Assembly (NCBI GenBank): GCA_021030905.1
Contig: JAGFMI010000012.1
Location: 930,001-994,000 of the forward strand
Source: Pyrenula massariospora
Taxonomy: Eukaryota; Ascomycota; Eurotiomycetes; Pyrenulales; Pyrenulaceae
Direction: 5' to 3'
Length of the DNA stretch: 64,000 bases
How positions within the stretch are numbered: position 1 is the stretch's first letter; each line of letters starts with the position of its first letter. The notes below the pieces were generated by a model, which did no database searches, was not told where the DNA came from, and worked only from the letters and a program-made list of their open reading frames with translations. Of the stretch, positions 34,634 through 47,098 are shown piece after piece. The position numbers and the translations under genes were made by a program.

Positions 34634-36202
34634 ATGATGCACATTACCGTGGTGTTTTCTACCTCTCTAGCAGTGCTACTATACATTTTGCAGAGGGTTA
34701 AGTCTTGGGTCGCCTTCCGATCTGCTGCACAACGACATGGCTGCCAAAGGCCTCCCAAATATCCTCACCGTGATCCGCTGGGCTTAGGCCGAGATCTCCA
34801 TAGCGAACGAGTCAAGTCCTTCAAAGATGGGCGTGCACAGGGTATTTTTGCTGAGAATTTTAAAGCGTGTGGGAAGACCTTTGAAGAGAATGTCTACGGC
34901 CAAAAGACTATCTGCACCATGGAACCAGCCAACTTTCAGTATGTTGGCGCTTTAGGATTCAAAGATTTTGTCAGAGGTGATCCAAGAAAACGAGGTGCAG
35001 GGAAACGATGGCTTGGACATGGGATTCTGAACGCAAATGGTCAAGAGTGGAAACACGCTAGAGACATCATCAAACCGATTTTCTTGCGAGGTGAACTGGC
35101 GGACATCAGTATCATTGAGAAGCATGTGAACCGCTTTCTGGGTAATATTCCACGCGACAAAAGCACATTTGATGCCCAGCGTCTTATTGACAGACTATTC
35201 CTTGACGTGTCTAGTGAGTTCTTGTTAGGAGAGTCCTTCAATTCGTTGTCAGCGCATCCCTCCAATGAGACAATTGAGTTCTTAAAGGAGTTCAACGTCG
35301 TCACTCAAGGGCATGCTCGTTGGAGAGGAGCATCCCGACTAACCTATTTCATGTATCGATTCGACTTCCCCTGGTTAAAGGCAGTTGACAGACTACATGC
35401 TTTCATAGACAGACATGTTCAACGAGCATTGAAAGAAACTGAATCAACTGTCAAAACCACTGCGTCCGAGATCGAGACCTCCGATTCTCAATCCGTCGGC
35501 CCATCACAACGCTACATTCTTGTCAACGAAATGGCTAAACAAATCCGTGACCCCGTCGAGCTCCGTTCCCAAGCCATGAACGTCTTCCTCGTCGCCCGAC
35601 ACAACGTCGCCATCTGCGTCTCCAACGCCCTCTTCCACATCGCTCGGAAACCAGCGATATGGACCTCGCTCCGCCACGAAGTCCGCGATCACGTCAACGA
35701 ACCCCTAACCTTCGAACTCCTCAAATCCCTCACCCTCTTCAAATACGTCTACTACGAAACCCTCCGCCTCCAGGGCCCTGCAATTCCCGTAACTCGCACC
35801 GCCATCTGCGACACCATCCTCCCGATCGGCAGCGGGCCCGACGGCAAATCCCCCGTCTTCGTGGAAGCGGGCACAATCGTCTACCTGAGCAACTGGAGCC
35901 TCCATCACGACAAAGACCTCTGGGGGGACGATGCGTACGAGTTCAAGCCCGAGCGCTGGGTCGAAGCCAGCAAAACGCGGATGATATGGGAGTTTGTGCC
36001 GTTCTTTGGGGGACCCAGGATCTGCCCGGCGCTGCAGCAGGTGTATACACATTTTGTGTATGTACTGGTGAGGCTTGTGCAGGAGTTTGAGAGGATCGAA
36101 AATCGTGACCCGGTCTGGGAGTATGTTACACACGTGCAGTTGAGTTTTGAGAGTAAGAATGGGGTTCAGATTGCGCTTTTTCCTGAGGGTGGGCGAGATT
36201 GA
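34634..36202 (+). CDS. atypical cytochrome P450 (CYP52-like), 522 aa
   Basis: A single exon; ATG codons at 34634 and 34637 are the first in frame. The N-terminus has a membrane anchor (about 1-20) and the CYP52-like -HGC-RPP--PHRDPLGLG-D- segment. Landmarks: C-helix region NGQEWKHARDIIKPIF, K-helix ETLR (about 373-376), PERW (near 443) and heme loop FFGGPRIC with Cys at 464. CYP52 enzymes hydroxylate the ends of alkanes and fatty acids. Two key features are off. The I-helix, normally AGRDTT, reads VARHNVA near 320, so the acid-Thr pair that handles oxygen is missing. After the heme Cys the usual x-Gly is replaced by Pro-Ala. Fold and heme binding look kept, but the chemistry may be altered or lost. 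The frame is open, so it is not an obvious pseudogene. Confidence 0.88.
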   Translation: MMHITVVFSTSLAVLLYILQRVKSWVAFRSAAQRHGCQRPPKYPHRDPLGLGRDLHSERVKSFKDGRAQGIFAENFKACGKTFEENVYGQKTICTMEPANFQYVGALGFKDFVRGDPRKRGAGKRWLGHGILNANGQEWKHARDIIKPIFLRGELADISIIEKHVNRFLGNIPRDKSTFDAQRLIDRLFLDVSSEFLLGESFNSLSAHPSNETIEFLKEFNVVTQGHARWRGASRLTYFMYRFDFPWLKAVDRLHAFIDRHVQRALKETESTVKTTASEIETSDSQSVGPSQRYILVNEMAKQIRDPVELRSQAMNVFLVARHNVAICVSNALFHIARKPAIWTSLRHEVRDHVNEPLTFELLKSLTLFKYVYYETLRLQGPAIPVTRTAICDTILPIGSGPDGKSPVFVEAGTIVYLSNWSLHHDKDLWGDDAYEFKPERWVEASKTRMIWEFVPFFGGPRICPALQQVYTHFVYVLVRLVQEFERIENRDPVWEYVTHVQLSFESKNGVQIALFPEGGRD

Positions 36203-37216
36203 ATACTCAGGCTGAAAGAGATGGCAATATAGCGAATTGGAGATTTAGGCGAAGCATTTCAGTTAACACTTCTACGATGCGGTCATCATCTTGGACTTAC
36301 AGCGATCATATACGATTTATCTAACACAGTCTCTAATCAATGAAAAAGCTAGGCGCTGAAGATCTCAGACCATAACGCCCCAACTTCACCCGCCCTCCCA
36401 TTTTGCTCCTGTCCTGCAGCAAACAGCGCAACGGACAAGCGTCACGCTTCAGCGAAGGGTGCAGCGGTAGAATAGTCGCTCATTTATCATTGCTGAAATT
36501 CTAGTCGCCAACCAAGTCCGTCTTATGTGATTCAATTTCCTGCCCAGATCTCATGTACTGGGAGTGTCAGATTTCAGCAACCCGGTTTGGTGGAGCACGT
36601 CGTATAATCTTGAGTACAGTATTCACGTGCACAACGAGGGAACACCTTCTTTGGGAGTAAGGTTACATGACGACGCCGACTGGTGCTACCTATTGCCTCG
36701 AAATCTCCTGAAAGAAAATGAAAGAGTAACTATCAAACCTTGCGGGGATGCCTCCCACGCGATCCTGTCTAGATCCGGTGTTCGATTTATGTCTTGTGAA
36801 TGAAGATGTTGAACCCTTCCTCAATCTATCTAGGATCATTCCATACCCAACGCGACAAAATTTACAGAGAAAACCTCCACCGGGGTTTAACGCACATGTC
36901 GCTTAGAATCGCCTCAAGTCTGATTAGCGATGAAGTATGAATGCTTCCACGATCTCAGTCTTAAGGCATCGCTTGCTGTGTCGCTTGCCGCGGTGCAACA
37001 CATGTCCACGCGAGCTTCGTGGTTCGGTGATTCACCTTGTCTTCACAGGTACTTCTTGCATCACGAATCTTTGATTGTCCCACACTCCACCACATCCTTT
37101 CGAAATAATAGGCTTGTCGCTCTCCTCGCGACTATCACTACTCGGACAACAGTAACGCAGTGGGCGTCAAGATTTTCGCAGGCTGATCCGGACCATTGCC
37201 TCACGCAGTGGCTGTC
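36203..37216. other. intergenic between P450 and FAD monooxygenase
   Basis: About 1 kb. Small frames at 36564-36803 and 36930-37235 lack a proper start or protein-like composition. It should hold the P450 3' region and the monooxygenase promoter. Confidence 0.5.
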
Positions 37217-38614
37217 ATGGAAATCATCGTGGTAAGCTTTCCCTTCCCATATTCTTCCATTCCCAAACCAGTGTGCCTAATGTCCTCTGCACCTTTTAGG
37301 TCGGCGGATCTCTCGCCGGTCTCGCGGCCGGCCTCATGCTCAAACGCCTGGGACACAAAGTCCGCATCCTCGAGCAATATCCCGCTGCAACCAAGCGAAA
37401 CACCGCGGCCGGAATGACCACTGGGCCCAATGGGAAAGTCTTCATTGAGAGCCACGACCTCGACAAGAGACCCTATTCATTGAGTTCCAAAGGAATCCAC
37501 TTCGTCAACAGGTCCGGGCAAGTAACTACGCTGATGAAGACGCCCATCAATCTCTCAAGCTGGGATGTATTATACTACCGACTTCGAGCGAACTTTGACG
37601 GTTTCCCCAGCGCATACTGCCCCGAACCCCCCGACAGCCTTGAAAGCGACGGTGAAGCCATCTACGAGCAGGGCAAGCGCGTGATGGCGATATCTTACAA
37701 CGGCGGCAATACCGTCACAGTTGCGTTCGAAAACGTCGACAACGCGAGCACCGGCACATTCACCGCCAATCTCGTCATCGGGGCCGATGGCGCCAATTCC
37801 ACCCTTCGGAGAGAGCTAGCACCGGAATCGAAGCCCAAGTATGCTGGATATGTTGCGTGGCGCGGTACCGCTCCAGATGCGGGGATATCTGAGGAAACGC
37901 GTACGTTCTTTGACAAGGGCTTTGTGAGTAACGTTCTGCCAGGAAACCGCGGGTACGTGGTCGGGTACGTGTCCTCGTATGTCAAAAGTCGAAAGAACGA
38001 GATCTGACAAGTGAAGCTATACAATCCCCGGGAGAAACGGCACGCTAGAACGTGGCTACCGCGACATTAATTTCGTCTGGTACTCAAAATTGCCTGCGTC
38101 TTCCGCCGCCTTAGAGGCCGCCCTCACCGATATCACAGGCCGCAAACACCATACTACCTTGCCGCGAGGAAAAATGGACCCGAGAGTCTGGGCGCGACAA
38201 TTCGAGCCGTGTAAAGACGACATGTTGCCCGCCTTCCGCGAAGTAGCCGAAAAGGTCAGCGAGCCGTTTGTTCATGTCATAAATGACTGTTCGGCACCGC
38301 AGGCGCGCTACTGCAACGACAAAGTCATTCTAATCGGCGAGGCGCTGCTGCTCGTTCGACCGCATACGGGTACAAGTTTCGATACGGCCGCATTTCAGGT
38401 GCTACAGTTGAAGAAAGCCATGAGCGGCGAGATCACGCTTGATGAGTGGGAAAGGAGGGTGACTAGCAACAATCGGAGAGCCCAGCTTGCTGCTCTGGCT
38501 TATGGGCGGTATTTCCTGTATGGTGTGCTTAGGCCATCTTTCCTACTGAGTGTGGCGAAGTGCCTCATCTTCCTGTCCTCGGGAATACTGCAGCGTTTCC
38601 TTTCAGGGTCGTAA
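37217..38614 (+). CDS. FAD-dependent aromatic monooxygenase (group A), 425 aa
   Basis: Three exons are predicted, 37217-37231, 37300-37964 and 38017-38614; the first codes for only five residues (MEIIV). The 68- and 52-nt introns keep phase and restore the FAD Rossmann motif VGGSLAGLAAG (6-16) and the VVGYTIPG segment. The second motif, VIGADGANSTLR, is near 165. In the third, the usual GD that contacts the FAD ribityl chain reads GE, followed by RPHTGTSFDTAAFQ (near 333-350). RPHT- is typical of fungal relatives of 2,6-dihydroxypyridine 3-monooxygenase. Such enzymes hydroxylate aromatic or heteroaromatic rings using NAD(P)H and O2. The substrate cannot be told. The neighbouring P450 is on the same strand 1 kb upstream, so a shared pathway is possible. 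Confidence 0.85.
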
Positions 38615-38772
38615 GCCTCTGCCGATGAAAGCAAGCTATAATGACCGCATACGTTGGCGCATTTCTTTTTCGCCGTTGAGCCTAGTCAACCGAGCTTTGA
38701 ATTGTACGCCCATACAGAATCATGAGATCGTAGTGCCATGCCGGCGGAAAGCATATTCCGTAAGCCATTCCA

Positions 38773-41700
38773 TCACACTAGAGAAATTCCCTCGCCTTCG
38801 TGGAAAAGGTCTGCCAACAAGTCCTCCCTACATGCAGCAAAATCTATCGCACCCAGCGTCTTGTACGTACTCTCGAACGCGTGAATGCTCAATTGGCGGA
38901 AGAATGGTTGTAATATTGTGAGTAAATCTCCTGCTTCCCTGGTTGTATCAGAACAAAGCAGTGGTTTTGTAAAACCGTTTGAAGGTAAATTATGCGATGA
39001 AGCACTCGGGTCGCTAATAGTCATCGAGAGCTCATCTACTAGCGCCACCGGCATCCAGCCATCAGGCCGGTAAATTGCATCGACAGTGTCCGTAATGAAC
39101 AGCCATTCCTGTAGCTGGAACTCATCGGGGCGTATGAATAAGAGAATGTCTAGCAATTTCGCGGCTTGAAGGACTGATGTCATATTGTAAGTCTCGGTGT
39201 CCTCGTCTGGAAGCAATGAGGATAGTGCTTTTTGAATCTCAGCACTAATGAAAGGCCAAAACGAAGCTATGTGAACTGGGGAACATTGCAAGATTAGAGC
39301 TCGAAGGACCATGAATAATTCCGACCTTGTAGCCGAGGACGGCGATGTCACATGTGTTGCAGCAGAAAGCTCATCCAATCTTGTCAGAATCTGAGGCAGA
39401 GCACCGAGGTAACTTTCTTGTTCAGAAGCCAAAATCAGCATTGCAATACGGCGGAGAATCTGCTGAGTCTTTCGGTCGGCTTCAACTCTAGCGGCAGTGG
39501 CTCCTACACCAAACATTATACCCGCAGTCGCTGGGGCACTTAGTCGGGATAAGAGTTCTGTAATTCGGTCCTTATCAACAATCATGAGTTGGCAAAGGAG
39601 GCCTAACCAGCCTGTCTCGATTAGCGAAAGAGGCGTCTGGAAGAATTTGCTATCATTGAAAGCATCGTTGATTTCTCTTCTCCAAAATTTACTGCTTCCA
39701 GGAACCCGTGATATCCGTTGTGTGAGTTGCAGGAACTCGGGGGATAGATTTTGTGGAAAGACCCTTGACTTCAAGGTTGGGCCAACCAAGTTGACAGATA
39801 TGCTGGATACCGCTGACATCAAACGATCGGTTTCACCGAGCAGCGAAGCGAATGACGAAAAATTGTTGTATAATATCTGGATAACGTTGTCCGAAGCAGC
39901 ACTTTGCTGGTCGTGAGATGTACGGCCACCTTTGACCAGAATTTGGTCCTGGGACAAGCCGGCAGGTTTAATGGTAAAGATAGCCGTCAGTAGACGGAGA
40001 AAGAGGTCCTAGAGAGATATCAGTTAGAGATGCCACCTTCTCTGAGAGCTTAGCTTACTCCTAACTCTCTCCGCATCTTCCATTCTTCGCCAAAGTTAGT
40101 GTTCTCCATCTTGCTACCAATAATGCCGACAAATTCAAGTAGTCGTGGTAGTATCTGCCGCTGTGGCATCGGGTTTCCGAGTACGTCTCTGAGAAAAGCG
40201 GTACAGTCGACCCAAATTTCTTCGAGCACGTCATCTTCGAGCGATTTGGTGTAAGAGATGAGGAATGCCATCATATCAGTATCGGAAAGATTCGTAGTTA
40301 CGGATGATTTACGACTAGGGTCCAGTGCTGTGGGATTAGTACGACTATACGTCGCGTTGAAGATGGCAGGTATTGCATTGGCAGGTCTTGACCCGTCCAG
40401 AGTGTGCAGAAGGTTTAGTATAATTTTGGCTTCTGCTTCAGAACCCTTTCTCAAAGACCCCTGCCACAACTCAATAGCTGTCTCAAGGCATTCCAAAGGC
40501 TCTGCAGCAAAGAGACCTTCCAGAATTCGACGACTTCGATTTTTCAGCTTGAGAGTGATGGATCGGAACGAGGCTGTTGAGTCAGCTGCGAGGTTTCGAA
40601 CATCGATACCTAGACCTTCCCATGACCAAAGGGCAAAGCAAGCCCGGATAGCGTCTTGAAAGCAAAGGATAACGGTAAGTCTATTATTAGCCACCGCATT
40701 GCGTATCTGATTGCGGTCGCCAAAAACTCCGGATACCACAGTACCAAAGAAACCCTGTGGTTGTTCGGGAGTCTTCGCAGACTCAAGACTTTCCTCGCTA
40801 ATTAGTAGCTGATCGTGGGTGTAAGAAAGGCAGGCTTCGAGTCCTGTCAGCAGTGTTGACAAAGTTTTCGGCAGATCTTCTGTATTCTGCAAATGGCTAT
40901 CAGCGAAGGAATTTCGTAGTGTACTGAAAGCTGCTCGTATCTCTTTGCAAAAGCAGCCATTGATTTTCAGCAAATTCTGGAATATGAGTGTCGAAAACAG
41001 AGGCAAACAGTCACAAAATAATCTCATCCACTTATCCAAAATTATCTTTGTGGTTTGAGAGGAAATAGCTCTCAAGAGACAATCAAGCAAAGCTTCTGAG
41101 GTTGGGAATGCTTCTGTCGGTAATCCATTCTTCTCACTACTTGTTGAGATCCGTATTCCACCTGTAACAAAATCTTTCGAAGTGCTTCGACGAGGTCCTG
41201 TCTCGCTCCGGCGTCTAGACATCGTAATCTTCAATATGATGGATACAGTTTCCAGCATTTGAGCTTGCACATTCGTCGGCTGTATGATCGACTCAGCTAG
41301 CCGACTGACTATTGCCACCTCAGCATTGGTTTCCACAAGCTCAACTGAGACTGGGCTGCGTGCTAATTGCTGAATGAGACTGAGAGCGTCGGTGAGCAAC
41401 TCCTCTGAATGCAGAGCTCGGAGCGTCAATTCCACCAGGTAGACAAATAGGCTTTTCTGTGAGTTGGAATCTTCTTGCGGTATTTGTAACAAGGAAACCG
41501 TTGTCACAGACATGTGAGCCTGAGCAAGGCTTAGCCACTGTTCTGAAGAGATAGCGGATAAGATGTGACTAATTCTCTTGAATGCCCACTGAAGATGGTA
41601 GATATTGCCTTCAATTATTAGGTCAATTCCACCTGGCGTCTGCTCGGATGAATTAGATGTCCCATTAGTGTCGCTAGATTGTCCTTGTCTCGGATCCGTG

Positions 41701-44413
41701 GGTCTCAGGGTGGCTTTATGAACAAGCGCAGCTAGGAACAAGGTTTCCAGAGACAGGTATGGTAAGCTTCGAATCCATTCTAAGGCAGGCTGGTACTCGT
41801 TTCCTAGCGGATCGGACAAGGATTCAATGGCTATGAGTAAGGGTCGCTGCAACATGGACGAGTATTGCGCATTCGAATCGACGTAGCTATCTTTTAAAGC
41901 CATGTATCCCTCGCGAGCTGACAAGTTCAGGTTACTAGATAGCGTCCATAGAATGTTGAAATTTTCAACAGTAGAGACTTTGATAGATTCGCTTTCAGTG
42001 CTTTGCTGTTTGCGTTCGGCAATCATCATATCAGACAACCTAGATTCGACTAACCTCCATTTCCAAGCCACAGTCTGCAACTGCCATAGGCTGCGCACAG
42101 TCTCGACATGGTGTTGAGGTCGCATGGGAGAGAGGTGCGTCCAGAGATTACCCACGAGGTGATGCACAATTTCTTGCATATGACTTGTAGAGATGAGGAA
42201 GCCCGGCCGATGCGAGCTGTAGAGTAGAGTGGCCAGCGAGGTAATTGAAGCTAGCAGCGGAAGAGGCATTTGCGACGTCGAGGCCTTAGATTTCAAACAT
42301 TCGATCAGATCTTGTGCGAGGCTGGCTTGTTGGACCTGCTCATGACTCTGTTTCCTAACCAGAAGCAACCTCAACGTCAAAATTCGATCCCTTAACAACG
42401 ATCCGTCCGATTCTTTCGTCAGATTTTGTTTAATCATTCGAATAACCTCTTGGGTAAGACGGCTGAAAACGTCATCAGTCGCAGGAAGTTGTAAGTCAAT
42501 CTTGCTCTTCCCTCGCTTATAAAAATCTCGGATAGATGACAATATTTCTTCTGGTTCTTTTGACAAATTCAGAGGGGTTGCAGAACCATTCGTAGCTTCA
42601 GCACGGCCTAACCTAGGATTCTTCGGTAGCATGTCCATCAAGTCATTCAGCACTTCTGACGCTTTTTGAGTATAAGCCGGAGAGGTGGTTGTGTGTCCTT
42701 TTTGAACGAGCACTGCTAAGGCGAGGGAAATAAGAGGAATATGGGGCACCATATCTTCTCCCTGAACGTTGAAGTGATCCAGAATGAATCTGGCAAGGCT
42801 CAGGTGGTTCTCAATGTCCTTGCCGGTGGACAACGAATCAAGCAAGTCAAGCATCTCGGACCATACAAGCGTTCCCTCGACCCCGTCGAAGAAAGAATTC
42901 GCACTGCGAAAGACTTCCTCAAAGTCCTCTTCTGAGGAAGCTATGTGTTGATACTCTTGTAAGCTTTGCATCAGCGGTAGGAAGATGGCGGATACTAAGG
43001 CACTCCCAACTTCCCATCGATCCATTAGGGACAAAGCAATCCTGAATGCTCGAGCACGGTCAGCCGGAACCGTACTGTGAGTGTCGATCATGTTCCGAAG
43101 AGCGTTGATAAGAGGTTCAGAGCCATACGTCTTAAAGTATGTAGACCGAGTGTACTGGCGTGCTGCCGGATTAATTTGGGTGCCGTTTGCTGACTGAGCA
43201 ACTGGAGACAAAAGGTTTCCATAACTGTCCGCTGTCCCATGTTCATCTGGGCCTAAAAGCCACGTCCACAGTCTGCGATTTAGACTCATATCTCTACGAA
43301 GGGCTACTCTAACAGCAGCATCGACGAGAACTACAAGATCCTTCGCATTAACCTTCGACTTGATCGTTGGAGAATGTAATGGGAGATGTGACACCAGGAG
43401 ATCAAGAAATCCTCTTTGTATAAGTTGGTTGTGATCGAGAAGACCCGAAGCAAAGCAACGCAGAAGCACACCAGGCTCTGGAGACGTCACCATCTCAATG
43501 TCAATCGCATTGCCTGCGTCGTTCACACCCATGTTCGGAAGATATCGAGTCAAATAAGCTAGCACGCCTTGCCTACGTGTCGGACTGGTGATTGAAGCCA
43601 AAAACAAGTTCTGCCAAAAATATTCCGAGCCTGGAATCGCAGAATTTTGGACTTGCGCGATTCTGGCATCATCGTTCCGTTCATTGCTGCTTTTCAACAG
43701 GGTGGAATCCGGCACTTTTGCGACGGTCTCTTTCAATCTGTTGAGAAGTTGGAGAATCTGATCAAAGTCCTCGCTTGATTCCTCTTCAAGCCCTGGTAGA
43801 ATGGACAATACGATAGCTTTCAAAGCCGGTCGTAAAGCACTTGAAGGAAGATTTGGGAGATGCTTGTCAATAAGAGATAAGAACATTGGTCGAACAGTCA
43901 ACGAAGCGAAGGTAAGTGTGGACGAAATTCCAGGCAAGAAAAGAGCCAAGTCTTCGGATAGACCGTCACGGCCGATTAAAGAAAAGAGGAAATCATACAC
44001 CTCTAAAGTCTTCTGGTGCACACCAGAAGGTAACTTTGGGTCTAAGCACTGGGCCAGCCTTCGTGCCACCAGAGTCCTATGAGGAACGATCGACACGCCT
44101 TGCGGATGTGATTGGAGTGCCTGGAGGTATAAGGATGTCAGAGCGCGCAATGCAGACAACATTCCGTGTACGCAAAGATGGAAACTAAACGGCGAAGTGG
44201 AGAATATGGAAAACTCGCCTTCAGCAAACGGCCTAGGAAAGATATATAGTCTGCCCATTCCTGTATATCAAAGAGGCCAAGCGCTCGCTCAACGCTCGCG
44301 GCAAACCGTCGGAAATTTTTGTCCGCCTTGAGGGAATCTTCTCTCCCTTTTGCCTGTCGGCGCACGGTGAGAGCTTCCATAGCTGGGGACATGGTTCTTT
44401 GAGGAATTGCCAT
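38773..44413 (-). CDS. DOP1: Dopey-family protein (DopA/Dop1), 1830 aa
   Basis: A very large peripheral membrane protein that works with Mon2 and Neo1/Any1 at Golgi and endosome membranes; DopA shapes hyphal polarity and development in Aspergillus. Three exons are predicted: 44413-44219, 44120-40059 and 40008-38773. The second intron (50 nt) is GT-AG. The first (98 nt) appears to begin with GC: CTGAAG|GCGAGT...CTCCAG, joining LGRLLK to ALQSHP exactly as in fungal DopA. No GT site in phase is available. The N-terminal Dopey domain shows SVERALGLFDIQEWADYISFLGRLLK, then VARRLAQCLDPKLPSGVHQK and LSEDLALFLPG. The C-terminus ends SIHAFESTYKTLGAIDFAACREDLLADLF, as in the family. Length is close to Aspergillus DopA. 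The start ATG at 44413 is followed by a second in-frame ATG at 44392. Confidence 0.93.
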
Positions 44414-45065
44414 CACAGGATTCCGCCTTCAATCGGTCAATCAAAATGCAGAATGTCTAAGCAGACGTCCAAGAATCGACAATACAGCGTGTGGCGTCTG
44501 GCCATTCTCACCCTGCCGGGTCGTCAGACTCCACCTGAGGAACTTGACAAATGAATGAAGTCAGTCTGAGTCTATTGAATGAGAGGCGCTTGTTAATCCG
44601 CCCGCGATAGGTCTGAAAGGCGTTATTTAGGGACGAAATGAAGAACGTGGTGTTCCTTTGTTTGAAAAGGCAGCCTTGGGTTACGGCACCGATGCTCCTC
44701 CGGGGAAACAATGTTGTCGTCTGGTGACTACGCCTCGATAGAGTATCTTCGTGACATAGAATGTTTGCGATTATATGGCCATATGCCACTAGACGATGGG
44801 TTTTTGGGTTATCATACACGCGTCTTCGCCGCGCCGGGGCAGAAATGACAGATGCTTCTCCGCAATGTCACATTAGATGTCATACCAAAACGAACTTGTT
44901 CACGGTGGTTAGCAATCCCAACATTCACTTTGGACGGTTAAAAGGATCCAGAGAATGAGGTACGAATTCTGTAGACCTCTTAGCTGACACTCTGTTTCGC
45001 ATGTCTTCAACTCGCCATGACATCGTTTCTTCAAAGGAGATGGCCGACAGCATCAATCCGAGACC
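44414..45065. other. divergent promoter region of DOP1 and MON1
   Basis: About 0.65 kb between two genes transcribed away from each other, so it contains both promoters and leaders. No protein-like frame or repeat was found. Confidence 0.55.
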
Positions 45066-47001
45066 ATGTCGTCAAGCTCTCAGGCACCCTCGGTAGACAT
45101 GAGCCGGAACGAGGATGAAAGAACGAAACACAATGAAGCCAAATCTGAGTCCCGCAGCCGGAGTATCAGTCCTGAAGGCGAACGCCCTCCACTACCTCCA
45201 CGACCGTCCAATTTGACTATCTTTCGCAATGCACCCGGTAGTCCCAAGATACAGAGCAGTCGGCCAAGTCTCCTTTCAAACGCCACTACAGCCTTATCTC
45301 TGACGGATGTCAACACACAAGCCTACCACGATGGTTCGAGAGGCCTCCGTACGTCAACAATCAATCGGACAGCTTCAGCCCACTCCGTTCGATCGCGGCG
45401 GAGCGCTGCACAACTTAGGAGCAGAAGAACAAGCGACGCAGCAGAAACGGCGAGTATCACAAGCTATCTTCCTACCAACGACACATCTCAGGAAGTGGGG
45501 AGTCTATTTGGCGAAGCAGGAAATGTGCTATTATGGAAGGAAGAGCAAGATTCGAGAGATATTTTCACTGCACCTCAGAGCGAGACAGAACAGTATGAAG
45601 ATGCAAATATCGACTTTCTCGACGAGTTTCAACGTGTCGGCGAAGTTAATGCCGATAGGGCCAACGAAGAAGAGGTATTCTATCGCTGGAGGTCAAAGAG
45701 AAAGCATTTCATAATACTCTCTGCGGCTGGGAAGCCAATCTACACTAGACATGGCGATGATAGCTTAATATCGAGCTACGTGGGAATCATTCAAACGCTC
45801 ATATCGTTTTACAAAGGCGCCGATGACCCTTTGCAGAGTTTCACTGCTGGAGGAGCGACCTTCGTCATATTATCTAAGGGGTCGCTATTCCTTGTCGCCA
45901 TCAGCCGCCTGCGTGAGTCAGAAGCCCAGCTGCGTGCACAGCTTGATGCTCTATACATGCAGATCCTCTCAACTCTAACCTTACCGAATCTCACTCATCT
46001 CTTTTCGGTCCGACCATCTACTGACTTGAGGCGGCCGCTTCAAGGGACCGAAGTTCTTCTCTCGTCCTTGGCGGATACATTTACTCGAGGCTCCCCATCT
46101 GCTCTGCTATCAGCTCTTGAATGTCTTAAGCTTCGCAAATCCCATCGTACTCTTATCAACAATACACTCCTAAAACATCGAGCTGATAATCTACTCTACG
46201 GCCTGGTCGTCGCTGCCTCTCGCCTAGTCAGCGTCATTCGACCGAAGAAGCATTCTCTCCACCCTGGCGATCTTCTCCTTATATTCAATATGATCTTTGA
46301 AGCCGAAGGCATCAAGGCTGGAGGTGGAGAGTCATGGATCCCAATCTGCCTTCCTGGCTTCAATAATAAGGGATATCTGTACATGTACGTCAGCTTCCTC
46401 GACCTAAGTGGTGAGAGCCCAGAACCGGCAGACGATGATAATATCTCCAAAGAGGAGGCTGCAGCCATCATATTGATCAGCGCGGACAAGGAAGCCTTTT
46501 ATGATATGCGCCGCATGCGTGATGACCTCGTTGCCCAAATGGAGAAGAACGGGAGCATCAGCATTATACGTCAGGCTGTCCATGCGGGACGTCCAACCAA
46601 TACGGATATCGTTCCCGGCACGGTAATCAGACATTTTCTGTACAAGTCAAAAGGCAATGTTCAGTTTGTGATGCCGTCCTACAATCCACATTTCCCAACC
46701 ACTGAAGCACGGCGAAGTCTTCTCTCAATCTACCACATTCTTCACGCAAATGTTCATTCGAAACATGCGCATGTGAAAGTGCATCATAGCATTGGGTCTA
46801 CAGCGAGCCTTGCATGGGTGACACCAATGTTTGAAGTGTACTGTGTTGCTGGGAAGCATGTGCCTAGGAATGCTCTAGCTCAGGGAGCAAATAAGCTAGT
46901 TCAATGGGTGCAGAGAGAGGAGGAGAGAGTCTTCATTATTGGTGGGGCGGTAAGTATTCGTTGCATTTTCAGGAGCTTTGCTGACTCAACAGGTCTTTTA
47001 A
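45066..47001 (+). CDS. MON1: vacuolar fusion protein Mon1, 630 aa
   Basis: Mon1 with Ccz1 forms the nucleotide-exchange factor for Rab7/Ypt7, which drives vacuole and late-endosome fusion and autophagy. Exon 1 is 45066-46949 and a tiny exon 2 is 46993-47001, with a 43-nt intron (GTAAGT...AACAG). The last exon supplies only Val-Phe and the stop, so the protein ends FIIGGAVF. An alternative acceptor at 46972 gives a different tail (AELC). After a disordered Ser/Arg-rich N-terminus (to about 190), the first longin-fold segment shows FYRWRSKRKHFIILSAAGKPIYTRHGDD, then FVILSKGSLFLVAISR and the LLYGLVVAASRLVS region, all typical of Mon1. Length is normal for the fungal protein. Confidence 0.94.
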
Positions 47002-47098
47002 TATTTGTTACCACTTCATCCTTAATTAGAGCTTGAAGCATTGGCAAGGTACGACAGATAGAAAGGAGATACATAATAACCAGGCTCGGTCCAAACGT

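Noticed and set aside
34634-38614. Secondary-metabolite gene cluster
   Set aside because: Only a P450 and a monooxygenase are present; no backbone synthase, transporter or cluster regulator.
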